From Marinobacter sp. BW6 (GTDB taxonomy: Bacteria > Pseudomonadota > Gammaproteobacteria > Pseudomonadales > Oleiphilaceae), in assembly GCF_008107725.1 (NCBI RefSeq), contig NZ_VIRN01000061.1, positions 558,001 to 622,000 on the forward strand: 64,000 nucleotides of DNA. Direction: 5' to 3'. The notes below the pieces were generated by a model. It searched no databases and was not told where the DNA came from. It was given only the letters and a program-made list of their open reading frames with translations. A program made the translations under genes and the position numbers. The first letter of the stretch is position 1; each line of letters opens with the position of its first letter. Shown here one piece after another: positions 20,378 to 28,865 of this stretch.

Positions 20378-20606
20378 GTTATCTGTACCCCAAGGCCCAA
20401 GTGCTCCTTAACGCACATCTATGCGAAAAAGCGCAACAGGCCTGAGCTGCTCAATGGAGCAAAGCCTCGTGATCAGCCCCTTGCTGCCACGACGCTATCA
20501 GGCCATTTTGGAGAGCGCTAATGCTGCCGATAATGGCTAGGCGACTAGGTGACTTGCCTTATTAGCCGAACCGCCTTAGTGCACTGAAGGGTAAGAGGTG
20601 GGATAA

Positions 20607-20646
20607 TGCCCAAGCCGTCAATCACTGACCGCTTGGGCATTTTTTC
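20607..20646 (+). terminator. Strong intrinsic terminator
   Basis: A 9-bp perfect stem (TGCCCAAGC 20607-20615, GCTTGGGCA 20631-20639) with a 15-base loop is followed by seven T's on the plus strand. It lies 230 bases downstream of the HTH gene, with no reading frame between, so either that gene has a long 3' untranslated region or a small RNA ends here. Confidence 0.8.
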
Positions 20647-20843
20647 GCTTGACCGCACCGCCAGGCTTTCCACTCCCGAGTACCGGGCTTGGGTCTATTT
20701 GGCCATAGCTGCTGGTATAGCTTCATTCGCTTCTCCCACGCCTGCCTCAGGTCCTCGGGTGTAGCGGCTGCTAACCGCTGCCGATCAGCATCGTCCTGGG
20801 CTTGTTTAATCTGCCTGATTTCCACTGCACTGAGTCGAGCCAT
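20622..20843 (-). CDS. Small hypothetical protein
   Basis: A 73-residue charged, helical protein (LSAVEIRQIKQAQDDADRQR at its N-terminus, then a Trp-rich region ending in cysteines). I prefer the ATG at 20843 over one four codons upstream. No strong ribosome-binding site is seen. The amino-acid make-up looks like a real protein, but its end lies in the terminator stem for the opposite strand. Function unknown. Confidence 0.35.
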   Translation of the reverse strand: MARLSAVEIRQIKQAQDDADRQRLAAATPEDLRQAWEKRMKLYQQLWPNRPKPGTREWKAWRCGQAKKCPSGQ

Positions 20844-21112
20844 TGCGCCACCCACTTACTCTCGCTTGCGAATTCCACTATACGTAAAATCGTCAGACCT
20901 TGCGTGTAGGCCTCTATGTTGTTCCGTGAATTTGCCCCGCCTCACCGGGCACACCTCATTGATTTGATGCCAGCGCTATTAGGTACTCCTGATGCGATTT
21001 CATTTATAGCCCTTGGTGTGTGGGCCGGGTGTTCCTATTCTTTCCCAATTATCTCGCTCTCTTTTAGTAAGCGGCCGGTAATCCCATCTTGAGCCAGGCG
21101 CTGCCGCCGTCA

Positions 21113-21487
21113 GGATAGTGTCCACTTATTTTCTAGTGGACACGTAACATGAACAGAACGACTTAAGCGTAACCAAACCCTACCAACGCCGTCGCCGGTT
21201 TTCCCGGGAATGTCTGGCGTCAACTATCTTGTCCGGTCATCCTAATTGTCGCCCAACACGGGAATTCAAATCCCAGATTGTTGCCCAATGTTTGGAGCCC
21301 GGTGCCTCCGTTTCCCGAATTTCACTGGATAACGGTCTCAACGCCAACATGGTCAGCCAAGCTGAACGGCCATGATCCCTATGCCTACCTGAAGGATGTG
21401 CTGACCCGCCTTCCGACTCAGAAGAACAGCGCCATCGACGAGCTATTGCCCCACAACTGGAAGTCGGCTATTAATGGCGAGACATAA
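21113..21487 (+). pseudogene. IS66-family remnant: tnpA start fused to tnpC end
   Basis: Two IS66 pieces in different frames adjoin. At 21259-21372 one frame encodes the IS66 OrfA (TnpA) N-terminal pattern REFKSQIVAQCLEPGAS followed by LDNGLNANMV. At about 21350-21487 another frame encodes the C-terminal end of the IS66 transposase TnpC (LNGHDPYAYLKDVLTRLP, then IDELLPHNW). All internal sequence (end of tnpA, tnpB, most of tnpC) is missing, so this is an internally deleted, inactive copy. The hairpin GTGTCCACT...AGTGGACAC at its left side may be part of, or next to, its end. Confidence 0.7.
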
Positions 21488-21542
21488 CAAACCAAAAACT
21501 AAGAATTATCGCAGTGGAAACTGCTGTCCATGGTGAACTGGC

Positions 21543-21836
21543 ATGGGTAACGCATCTCAGGTCTATAGCCGCTATAGAAAAGAAATTCGAGAAATTACCT
21601 ACCGTTACCCAGTAACTAATGTCCGAGTGTTTGGCTCAGTTGCTCGTGGAGATGATTGCGATACGAGCGATCTCGATCTATTGGTGGACCCATTACCAAG
21701 TACAACCTTATTTGATTTAGGTGGCCTTCAGGATGAGCTTCAATCCCTATTAAAGGTAAAGGTCGATCTGGTGACGCCGGGAGACCTTCCGGTCAACGTC
21801 AGAGAGATCATAATCAGCGAAGCAAAACCCGTTTGA
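21543..21836 (+). CDS. MNT-type minimal nucleotidyltransferase (MntA-like antitoxin)
   Basis: A 97-residue protein with the nucleotidyltransferase core GSVARGDDCDTSDLDLLVD (the GS..RG...SD.D.LV pattern; both catalytic Asp residues present). Such small MNT proteins usually act as MntA antitoxins that AMPylate a HepT (DUF86) RNase partner encoded just downstream. Here no HepT frame follows: 21,837-22,118 is gene-free. So it is either an orphan left after loss of the toxin or an MNT with another role. It lies directly behind the IS66 remnant. Confidence 0.8.
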   Translation: MGNASQVYSRYRKEIREITYRYPVTNVRVFGSVARGDDCDTSDLDLLVDPLPSTTLFDLGGLQDELQSLLKVKVDLVTPGDLPVNVREIIISEAKPV

Positions 21837-22118
21837 AAAACCTACTCTAAAAATTAAGGTTCACCGACTAGCCATCAGATCATTACTGAAATTTGCAGGC
21901 TGTGATGGCCGGACGCTTACCTCTTTTACGCGAAACCTTCCGCCATCCGTAGTTACAAGCACACGATCAAAATTATTAGGTGATTTCTACCTTCCTTCTT
22001 TAGAGGTATCGGACTAGTCAGTTCTCTAAAACTTGGGCTTAGTTTGACTTTAATAAGTCGATAATTACCAGGCATCACCCTTATTTCGAAGTAAGCGTGG
22101 CCTGCCCCATTTCTTTGC

Positions 22119-22952
22119 TCATATTTTCATCTCATCGAACGCTATTCTGAACTCGGATGAAGATAAGACACCCTGGTAATACCTGGGATTAAACGGTCCT
22201 CGCTTTACCATGCTTATGATTCGCTGCCGCTGCTGCGAGCCTACATCCGCACCAAAATAAAGCCCCGTGATGGTTTCTGGATGCAAAGATATAGAGTCAC
22301 CATCACTGGTAAACTCGTCAGCCCCCGGCGCAAAAATATGCCGAAACTCTTCTTCGTATTCCCAGGCTTGCGATTTTATTAGCGCAGCCTGCATGTTTCG
22401 CTCATCCTCCACTGGTGGATAGGACATCTGAGGGTATCTATTCTGATACTTTACTTTTCGAGCCCCGCTAATGGGCCAGATTGATGCATCAAATTCGACA
22501 CAAATTCCAGTGTGCGAAGCACCATAATGAGACCACATCAAAAGATTCTCGTTAGACGTGGTAAAGCTGCACATACGTAATTCGGCAAACGTTTCTATCC
22601 CGCTTTGATGAAGCCTCTGATAGAGGATTTCGGGATGAATAAGATTCTCCGCAACCTTACGTCGTGCTTCTTCCTCTCGCATGCCGTTTTCCCGGAACAC
22701 CTTAAAGATATGAACAAGCAACGCTTTCCACTCTTCTTCGGTATCAGGCTTCCTGTAATGAGGCTTGCACTCAAATGGATCGTTAAGTTTGCTTGGTGCT
22801 GAGTGATAAAGCTTTCCATCGACAAATAGGTGCTCCAGCAACCAATCTTCGACATCAAGAACGCGACGGAAATGAAAGAGGCTTTGTTTCCCCGCTTTAC
22901 CCGGATGGGGATGATCTCTATCGAACTGCTCCAGAGTTATCTGTGCCGCCAT
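22119..22952 (-). CDS. DUF2971 domain protein
   Basis: A 277-residue protein with the DUF2971 pattern: an N-terminal SLFHFRRVLD / LFVDGKLYHSAPSKLNDPFE stretch, the central RMCSFTTSNENLLMWSHYG motif, GICVEFD, and the C-terminal EYEEEFRHIF with further LYFGADV. DUF2971 proteins are common in genomic islands and near defence genes; their biochemical activity is not established. It lies just downstream of the island thyA, on the same strand with an 83-base gap, and may be cotranscribed with the recombination operon. Confidence 0.8.
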   Translation of the reverse strand: MAAQITLEQFDRDHPHPGKAGKQSLFHFRRVLDVEDWLLEHLFVDGKLYHSAPSKLNDPFECKPHYRKPDTEEEWKALLVHIFKVFRENGMREEEARRKVAENLIHPEILYQRLHQSGIETFAELRMCSFTTSNENLLMWSHYGASHTGICVEFDASIWPISGARKVKYQNRYPQMSYPPVEDERNMQAALIKSQAWEYEEEFRHIFAPGADEFTSDGDSISLHPETITGLYFGADVGSQQRQRIISMVKRGPFNPRYYQGVLSSSEFRIAFDEMKI

Positions 22953-23035
22953 AATGCAGTCCCTTGAGCCCTTCTTTGAAGTCTTCTTGTGAAATTTCAG
23001 CAGCCAATCTGAGTCATGTGCGTAGCAAGAGAATT

Positions 23036-23887
23036 TTAAACTGAGAACGGGTATTTGATGGGATCGTGGTGCTCATAGCCTGTCACCTCAAAATCATCCA
23101 CAGTTACCCACGTTTCGATATCTCTCAGTGTCTTGATGTCTGGGTTGATGTGAAACTGGGGTGATGGGTAGGGATCGCGCTTGAGCTGAACATCACGCAT
23201 CAACTCCAACTGATCTTCATAAATGTGCGCATTTACGATCTTGTGAAATGCCTTGCCCGGCTTGTGGCCAGTAATTTGGGCAACGAGCGCTAATAGGCAG
23301 AAAACCTGAACCTGATTGAAGTTAAGCCCCAGAGGCACATCGCAAGAGCGCTGGGTGCTCGTTAGGTACAAGGTATCTCCCAGAAGAGAAAAGTTGTGAG
23401 TGTGCATACAGGGACGCAAGCATCCGAGATGAAACTCGCCAGGGTTATAAAACGTAACAATCTCTCCCCGGTCATCGATCCCTTTGGACAGGTCATCGAC
23501 AACTTTTTGCAGCTGGTCAATGTGCCTGCCATCAGGCGTCATCCAGCTCCGACCCTGGACACCGTACACTCGCCCCATGTCGTCCTCGCCCTTTCGGGCT
23601 GGATTGTTTAGCCAAGCTTCATTTTGGTTTGCGTTAGCGTTCCAGGTATTACAACCGATAGCTCGGAACTGCGCAGCACTGTCGTAGCCCCTCAAGTAAC
23701 CAAGCAGCTCAGCGATGGCCCCCTTCCAAAAGCTTTTTCGAGTCGTAATCAAGGGGAACTTATTGCCACCGACATCATATTCCATGTCAGCGTTAATAAC
23801 GGTTAGGCAGCGCTTGCCAGTGCGCTCATTCTTGACCCATTCACCTTCATCGATAATCCGCTGACATAAATCTAAATATTGTCTCAT
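23036..23887 (-). CDS. thyA: Thymidylate synthase carried by the island
   Basis: A complete 283-residue ThyA that methylates dUMP to dTMP with methylene-tetrahydrofolate. It belongs to the 283-residue subfamily seen in Vibrio and Pseudomonas (start [20 protein letters not shown], end DPIKYPFSV), not to the shorter E. coli-like type of the interrupted host gene. The catalytic Cys is in GCLRPCM near residue 160, and the dUMP-binding [14 protein letters not shown] follows. Its ATG overlaps the stop of the ginD-like gene (ATGA), so it is translated as the fifth gene of the recombinase operon. The context suggests it rescues the host from loss of its own thyA caused by the insertion. Confidence 0.96.
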   Translation of the reverse strand: MRQYLDLCQRIIDEGEWVKNERTGKRCLTVINADMEYDVGGNKFPLITTRKSFWKGAIAELLGYLRGYDSAAQFRAIGCNTWNANANQNEAWLNNPARKGEDDMGRVYGVQGRSWMTPDGRHIDQLQKVVDDLSKGIDDRGEIVTFYNPGEFHLGCLRPCMHTHNFSLLGDTLYLTSTQRSCDVPLGLNFNQVQVFCLLALVAQITGHKPGKAFHKIVNAHIYEDQLELMRDVQLKRDPYPSPQFHINPDIKTLRDIETWVTVDDFEVTGYEHHDPIKYPFSV

Positions 23888-24375
23888 TTGTCTCTCACCG
23901 TATTTAGCAGGTCACATACTCGCTCGTATTCAGCTTTCAAATCATCAAAGTCTTTCTTCAAAGCTTCGACTTGACGCTTGTATTCATCCCTGGTTTTAGC
24001 GAGATATTTGATGCTTTCATTGGAGGCTTCATATAGCTTCATGACTTCGTTATGTTTTTTGAACCAATACATAGTTTCCAACTGAGCCTTCTCAAGCCTG
24101 TCAGTGAGGACATCTATTGGTTTCGGAGAAGAGAAATCTCCCTTTTTCCTTTCTTCTGCTTCAAATTTTCTATGGGCCTTTATTTCCCGTATTCTCGATA
24201 ATGGCCATTCACGATTGCGGATCGTATTCCGGTGCACGCCCGCTAATTCCGCCAAGCTGCTAACGGTCGTCTTAATGGCGGAATCGGAGGCCATTTTGAG
24301 CAGTGCTTCATTGATGCGTTCAGTTACATCTTCAAAGTCCTGTTCGTTCTTTTCGTCAAATGATTGCGCCGCCAT
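23884..24375 (-). CDS. ginD: HTH/coiled-coil protein of the recombination module (GinD-like)
   Basis: A 163-residue protein. Residues about 36 to 62 form an HTH ([19 protein letters not shown]), and residues about 85 to 160 a long coiled coil ([20 protein letters not shown], then [20 protein letters not shown]). The same layout is seen in TnpC of Tn554-type elements and in the fourth protein of GInt modules. It starts directly after the stop of the third recombinase gene (TAAATG) and overlaps thyA by four bases. Likely a DNA-binding partner of the three recombinases. The gin name is by gene order and architecture, not by a database match. Confidence 0.7.
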   Translation of the reverse strand: MAAQSFDEKNEQDFEDVTERINEALLKMASDSAIKTTVSSLAELAGVHRNTIRNREWPLSRIREIKAHRKFEAEERKKGDFSSPKPIDVLTDRLEKAQLETMYWFKKHNEVMKLYEASNESIKYLAKTRDEYKRQVEALKKDFDDLKAEYERVCDLLNTVRDK

Positions 24376-26448
24376 TTACAGTGCCCCTAGCGACCGCAAA
24401 ACCATTCTTGCCTCGTTGACCGCTTCCAACGCTTGATTGTATGCCGCGCCACCCTCTCCGAGTTCAACGATCTTCAAATTTTCAGTATAAACTTCCCGCC
24501 ACTTCGGGATGTGAGACTGGGTTACCACTGCGTTTTTGCAGCGCACTGGGTTGCACCTGAGTCCACCGATACACGGCAAGGATTCATCAAAATCCTCTTG
24601 CTTACCGCCATAGCACATCCCAGTTCCAACATTGGTTATCGCCATTCCTTGTATAGCCATTGCCTCGAAAACCTCCTCTTTTGAATGACCCGCAGCTTGA
24701 TAACCTCTAAAGATTTTGGTCATTCTCTGCGAATGTTTCTCTGCATTTTCTCCCGCATACTTTGCGTCAGGGTCATAGCTTGCCTTAACCGCGTCAATTT
24801 CAGCTTTGTGCCGAAGACTCTTCCGTGTATTGCTCGTGCCGCTGAGCTTTTCGCCGATCTCGCCATAACCAAGAGTGACTTCTGAAAACCCTTTGTTCGA
24901 CGCCGCGCTAAACGCGCCGACAAGATTTCCAAAATGCTTCAGTTGGTGACTAATGAATGGCAATCCCAGATCTGCTCTGAAAAGTTGGTAGGCAAGCGTA
25001 TGCCTCAGGACATATGGATATAGCGAATCAGCATCATATTCGTCGGGCACGATCTGTTTAAAATATTCTTGGAGGATATGCTTAATGCCGGTTTGCGAGA
25101 GGTGAGATGGCTCCTCACCAAAGGGTACAGTCTCCGCTTTCGAGAAGAGGTAAGGGTTTGCTCTAGTACGCGAGATAATTCGAGCTGCATTCAAAGCGTC
25201 CACCATTGCCGGAATACATACCCATTTATCGTCAAAAAGTGCTCGCTCCGAACCTTGATGCTTACGAACGGTTGAGACAATACAAGGGACACCGAAGGAT
25301 TCTTCCATGTTCGTGTCCAGTCGCACCTCTATAAGCTCAGAGGGCCGCATTCCAGTGTATTGGCCAATCATATAGGCCGCAGATCTGTAAACTAGGTTTA
25401 GGTAACTATGTAGCTCTCCAATCGTCTCAATATTGGCGCTGCTCTCAGAAAAGTACTCACGTAGGGCGTCAGCGTAGTTATGATCTTTATGATTTTTAGT
25501 CAGCAAATTAGAAGGATCGATGTGATGTAAAGTCGCGTCAAACGGGTAGTGCTTCTTCGACAGTCTCATTGCCGTGTAGGTATCCAAGATTGCCCAATCA
25601 ATGTCCGCGAGCTTTACCGACCCTAAATCAAACGGGAAATCGCGCATAAGGTCGGTCGATTTTTTATCACCAACCTCGACACCGAGTTTGGTGAGAAAGT
25701 CGGCGATAATGTATCCGGAGATTGCTGAAGCTTTTTCAAACACAAGATCAGATAAAACCTTCTCGCGATCGTCTTTTATAGAGTCCGTTACGATGGCTTT
25801 CGTCTGACGCAGTTTTGGGAAGGATAAATGCGTGGAGAACAGTAGCTCATGCACTCGCTTTGATTGGAAAAAAGCGGGCACTCTTTCAATCCGCTTCGCT
25901 ACACCGGTAGACGTCTGAAAGCCCTCAGAGAACTCAACAAAATGAGACCTTTTCAGTGCTTCCAACGATTGAAAATTATCGTTGACAACATCACTGGTAA
26001 ATTCATGGATCATGTGTAAAAACACATGATCCATGAATGAGAGCCACGACCTGAAAGTCGGCATGATCGTTTGTATTTTCAGGGGTTTGTTCGACTTCGT
26101 CTTCCCTAAAAAAAACTCAGATTGAGGGAGCAGCGTCGCCATAAGAATCACAAGCTTAACTTGAAAGATTATTGGCTGTGGGATGCTTTCATAGCTGTCA
26201 AAATCAATCGTAAATCGTGTTAATGCCAGCGTCTTTGCTGCTTTTGCCCTAGCTTCTGGAAAATACCAAGTACTGTCTCCAAATAGAGACGCACTTGAAA
26301 TCCTCAAGCTCATGATCTCGCGAAGGGAGCTTAGCGCTGCCGCATCAGCTTTCTGGTTGTCTAAATGCTCATTCAAATACAACCGGACAAGCGTTGTAGA
26401 TAACTGCTTATACTTCTTGATGCTGTCCAGAATCGCTTCCACCCTCAT
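24376..26448 (-). CDS. ginC: Third tyrosine-recombinase-like protein (GinC-like)
   Basis: 690 residues. The C-terminal half has the tyrosine-recombinase fold: first catalytic Arg in TGMRPSELIEV near residue 367, then a degenerate second box YVLRHTLAY near 480 (the usual His of HxxR is replaced by Tyr), then KHFG where LGH is usual, and a tyrosine in LGYGE. A cysteine cluster follows near residues 608-640 (C-x13-C-x5-C-x4-C, around SLPCIGGLRCNPVRC), a zinc-finger-like ending shared with the second recombinase. It overlaps the preceding gene by four bases (ATGA). Catalysis may be altered or lost; it could work as a structural partner in a multi-recombinase synapse. Confidence 0.75.
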   Translation of the reverse strand: MRVEAILDSIKKYKQLSTTLVRLYLNEHLDNQKADAAALSSLREIMSLRISSASLFGDSTWYFPEARAKAAKTLALTRFTIDFDSYESIPQPIIFQVKLVILMATLLPQSEFFLGKTKSNKPLKIQTIMPTFRSWLSFMDHVFLHMIHEFTSDVVNDNFQSLEALKRSHFVEFSEGFQTSTGVAKRIERVPAFFQSKRVHELLFSTHLSFPKLRQTKAIVTDSIKDDREKVLSDLVFEKASAISGYIIADFLTKLGVEVGDKKSTDLMRDFPFDLGSVKLADIDWAILDTYTAMRLSKKHYPFDATLHHIDPSNLLTKNHKDHNYADALREYFSESSANIETIGELHSYLNLVYRSAAYMIGQYTGMRPSELIEVRLDTNMEESFGVPCIVSTVRKHQGSERALFDDKWVCIPAMVDALNAARIISRTRANPYLFSKAETVPFGEEPSHLSQTGIKHILQEYFKQIVPDEYDADSLYPYVLRHTLAYQLFRADLGLPFISHQLKHFGNLVGAFSAASNKGFSEVTLGYGEIGEKLSGTSNTRKSLRHKAEIDAVKASYDPDAKYAGENAEKHSQRMTKIFRGYQAAGHSKEEVFEAMAIQGMAITNVGTGMCYGGKQEDFDESLPCIGGLRCNPVRCKNAVVTQSHIPKWREVYTENLKIVELGEGGAAYNQALEAVNEARMVLRSLGAL

Positions 26449-28865
26449 ACTGCAACTCCATCAATCTTCACTGTTGAATCAATATATCGAGCAAGTCGCT
26501 GCGCCTCTTCAAGTTCGGTCTTATCGAATTCAGACTCGTCTCCAAGAATTGACTCAAGAATTTCGATATTTTCTCGAATCACAGTGCCATACGGTGTGGC
26601 AGCGACCGTTCCGTGCTGCCATGCTGTCTGATAGTCCCTGAGCAGGGCAAAAAGATCGGGCAGGTGGGCGCGAGTGATAATCACGTTTTCGCAACTCAAG
26701 CACTTATTGAAATTCGAGCAAGCGCCGCCGTCATAGCTCTTTGAATTCTTGATGAAATCCGGCGGGTTAAAGATATTCGCGCAGCCCCCGAGGGGGGTTT
26801 TGAAGATAATCTCGCCCCGATACTGTTCTTCGCGAGGAACATTCTCTGGCTCTTTCGGCACCCAGGCGTTGTCATAGATGCTTTGGAGCTTCTCCTGTAT
26901 CTTCGCTCGGGCCTGTTGATTGAAATCCATTCTATCCAAGTAGGACAGCGTCGTCGTGATGGATCCATGCCCCAGCATCAGCTGAATTTCACGTATTGAA
27001 ACCCCAGCTTCAATCATCGCGCTGACAATGGAGGACCTAAACCGAGTGCCGACCAACGTGATCACTTCGCCGGTATCAACATCGATCAGCTCATCAAGAT
27101 ATCGATTTTCAAAATGTGCCCTGATTCTTTCGTAACCGCTCTCGTACAACCGCTTCACCTGCCCATATCCTTTTGGCGGTTTCCCGGCAGCAATGAAAAG
27201 TAAATTCTTGAATTTATGATCATCTGGAAGGCGAGATCGGACGCTTTCAGTAAGCGCTTTTACCTTATCAACGATGTCCGAAACCTCCCTCGCTTGGGAC
27301 TTTGACAGCCAAGTAATTTCGGAGTTGAAGATGTCCAGGTGCAGATCTTTTGCTCCCGTACTACGGGCTTTCCAATAGCGAAGGCATGGCCTTAATGTGG
27401 CAGGGTGCTCAGACTCAAAAGCATCAATATCGAGATCCAGAGCGGATATCGGATTCATTCCGGTTACTTGTAGCAGCCTCATATAAAACGGGAACAATTC
27501 TTCCCGATAGACATCCCTCGGCACTCCCCAAGCTTCATAGAGATCCTCTAGGCGAGAATGCGCTCCCGAATGCCGTTGTCGGTACTTTTGGAGCGCCTTG
27601 TAGAACAGAGCATCATTAGCAACTCCTTTGACGCTTGATAAATCGTTGAACGTGAACCGTTCAGCTCCAAGCTTTTGATCGAAAAACCAACGCAGATTTT
27701 GCTCAGTACACAGCTCACCGTCTATTCGAACACCACCCGCTATTTGTTTGACGAAAGTGCAACCCGTTGTAGTCTTCACATAAGGAGTTGAGTGACGATC
27801 CCATACGCGTTGAATTTCCTTGTTGAGAACGTCTGCGACAATGTCGCGATGTGCTTTAGGATAGGGCTTGTAAGTATCGGTTGTTCGTCCACGCAGATCG
27901 AACCCAGACGCTTTGATGTAACTGAAATCACGTCCACCATCGAGTTCGGAGAGCCGGTCTAATGAGAGTTGGAAGCAAGACAACATCGTTGATGCATAGC
28001 TAGGCGAGAGTTCACCGGTAGCTACATAGTCTTCCAAGTAGGCACGAAACTTAAGCGAAACATACTCATCTAGCGCTATGTGGACTGACTCAGTCCCAAG
28101 AAAACCTTGTGAACTTAAAAATGCCTTTAGGTGTTGATATGTCGCGCTGAAATTGCCAATCGAAGACGCTCCAGATACCGTTCGCGATCCCAACGCACAC
28201 AAATAGTAGATAACATCGAAGGGCTCTTTTAAGAGGCCTTCGAATCCAGACAACGATGACACGTTCGAACAATCTCTGGCCTCCATGAACTTCGCTATGA
28301 AAGTTTCAAGACGATCAAAAGGCTCAGGTTCAGCAGCAGGCTTGTTGTCCGTATAGACGTAGGTACCTGAATCTTTGAGAAGCTCCATCACCCTAACCGC
28401 AAAAACATTCTTGAAATAGTCGGCAGCTTCTTTGCCCCTTGGATAGGCGATGGATAAACTAAGTTCATGTTCTGGAAATGCATGGATGAGTCGGCTAGCT
28501 TGGACTGAATTCCTGTAAATCTGAACTCGTTCAAGCAGGGTTGGATCGGCTTCCATCCGCCGGAGCAGATTCTTTAAGCTATTGATCAAGTTAAGGTTGT
28601 TTGCTGAGATGTTCGGTTTAATCAGTCCTTCCGACCGCATCAGCTCGGTCATCTGCTCTAACTCAACCTTGCAGTGCTCCCGAAGAATGGATCGACCGGA
28701 GGGGGGCAGCCCAAGCATTTTTAGGAACTTCTCCACACTGATAATGGGAGCATCCGTATATTTATCGGTCAGCTTTAGACTGTAGAGCATCTCGCGATTT
28801 TGGGAGGCGTCGTCGAGCCATCTCCGGACCTTGTCTAGATAATCGATAGACTTCATTCTTGGCAT
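26445..28865 (-). CDS. ginB: Second tyrosine-recombinase-like protein (GinB-like)
   Basis: 806 residues, large for the family because of a long N-terminal part. The C-terminal recombinase domain has RFRSSIVSAM and LGHGSITTTLSYLDR (His and nucleophilic Tyr, residues about 610-643). The place of the first catalytic Arg reads TGMNPISALDLD, so that Arg seems to be absent. Near residues 695-725 a cysteine group (GACSNFNKCLSCENV) resembles a zinc finger. The start overlaps the stop of the first recombinase gene by one base (TAATG). Members of such trios often have degenerate active sites; the trio probably acts as a complex. Confidence 0.75.
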   Translation of the reverse strand: MPRMKSIDYLDKVRRWLDDASQNREMLYSLKLTDKYTDAPIISVEKFLKMLGLPPSGRSILREHCKVELEQMTELMRSEGLIKPNISANNLNLINSLKNLLRRMEADPTLLERVQIYRNSVQASRLIHAFPEHELSLSIAYPRGKEAADYFKNVFAVRVMELLKDSGTYVYTDNKPAAEPEPFDRLETFIAKFMEARDCSNVSSLSGFEGLLKEPFDVIYYLCALGSRTVSGASSIGNFSATYQHLKAFLSSQGFLGTESVHIALDEYVSLKFRAYLEDYVATGELSPSYASTMLSCFQLSLDRLSELDGGRDFSYIKASGFDLRGRTTDTYKPYPKAHRDIVADVLNKEIQRVWDRHSTPYVKTTTGCTFVKQIAGGVRIDGELCTEQNLRWFFDQKLGAERFTFNDLSSVKGVANDALFYKALQKYRQRHSGAHSRLEDLYEAWGVPRDVYREELFPFYMRLLQVTGMNPISALDLDIDAFESEHPATLRPCLRYWKARSTGAKDLHLDIFNSEITWLSKSQAREVSDIVDKVKALTESVRSRLPDDHKFKNLLFIAAGKPPKGYGQVKRLYESGYERIRAHFENRYLDELIDVDTGEVITLVGTRFRSSIVSAMIEAGVSIREIQLMLGHGSITTTLSYLDRMDFNQQARAKIQEKLQSIYDNAWVPKEPENVPREEQYRGEIIFKTPLGGCANIFNPPDFIKNSKSYDGGACSNFNKCLSCENVIITRAHLPDLFALLRDYQTAWQHGTVAATPYGTVIRENIEILESILGDESEFDKTELEEAQRLARYIDSTVKIDGVAV

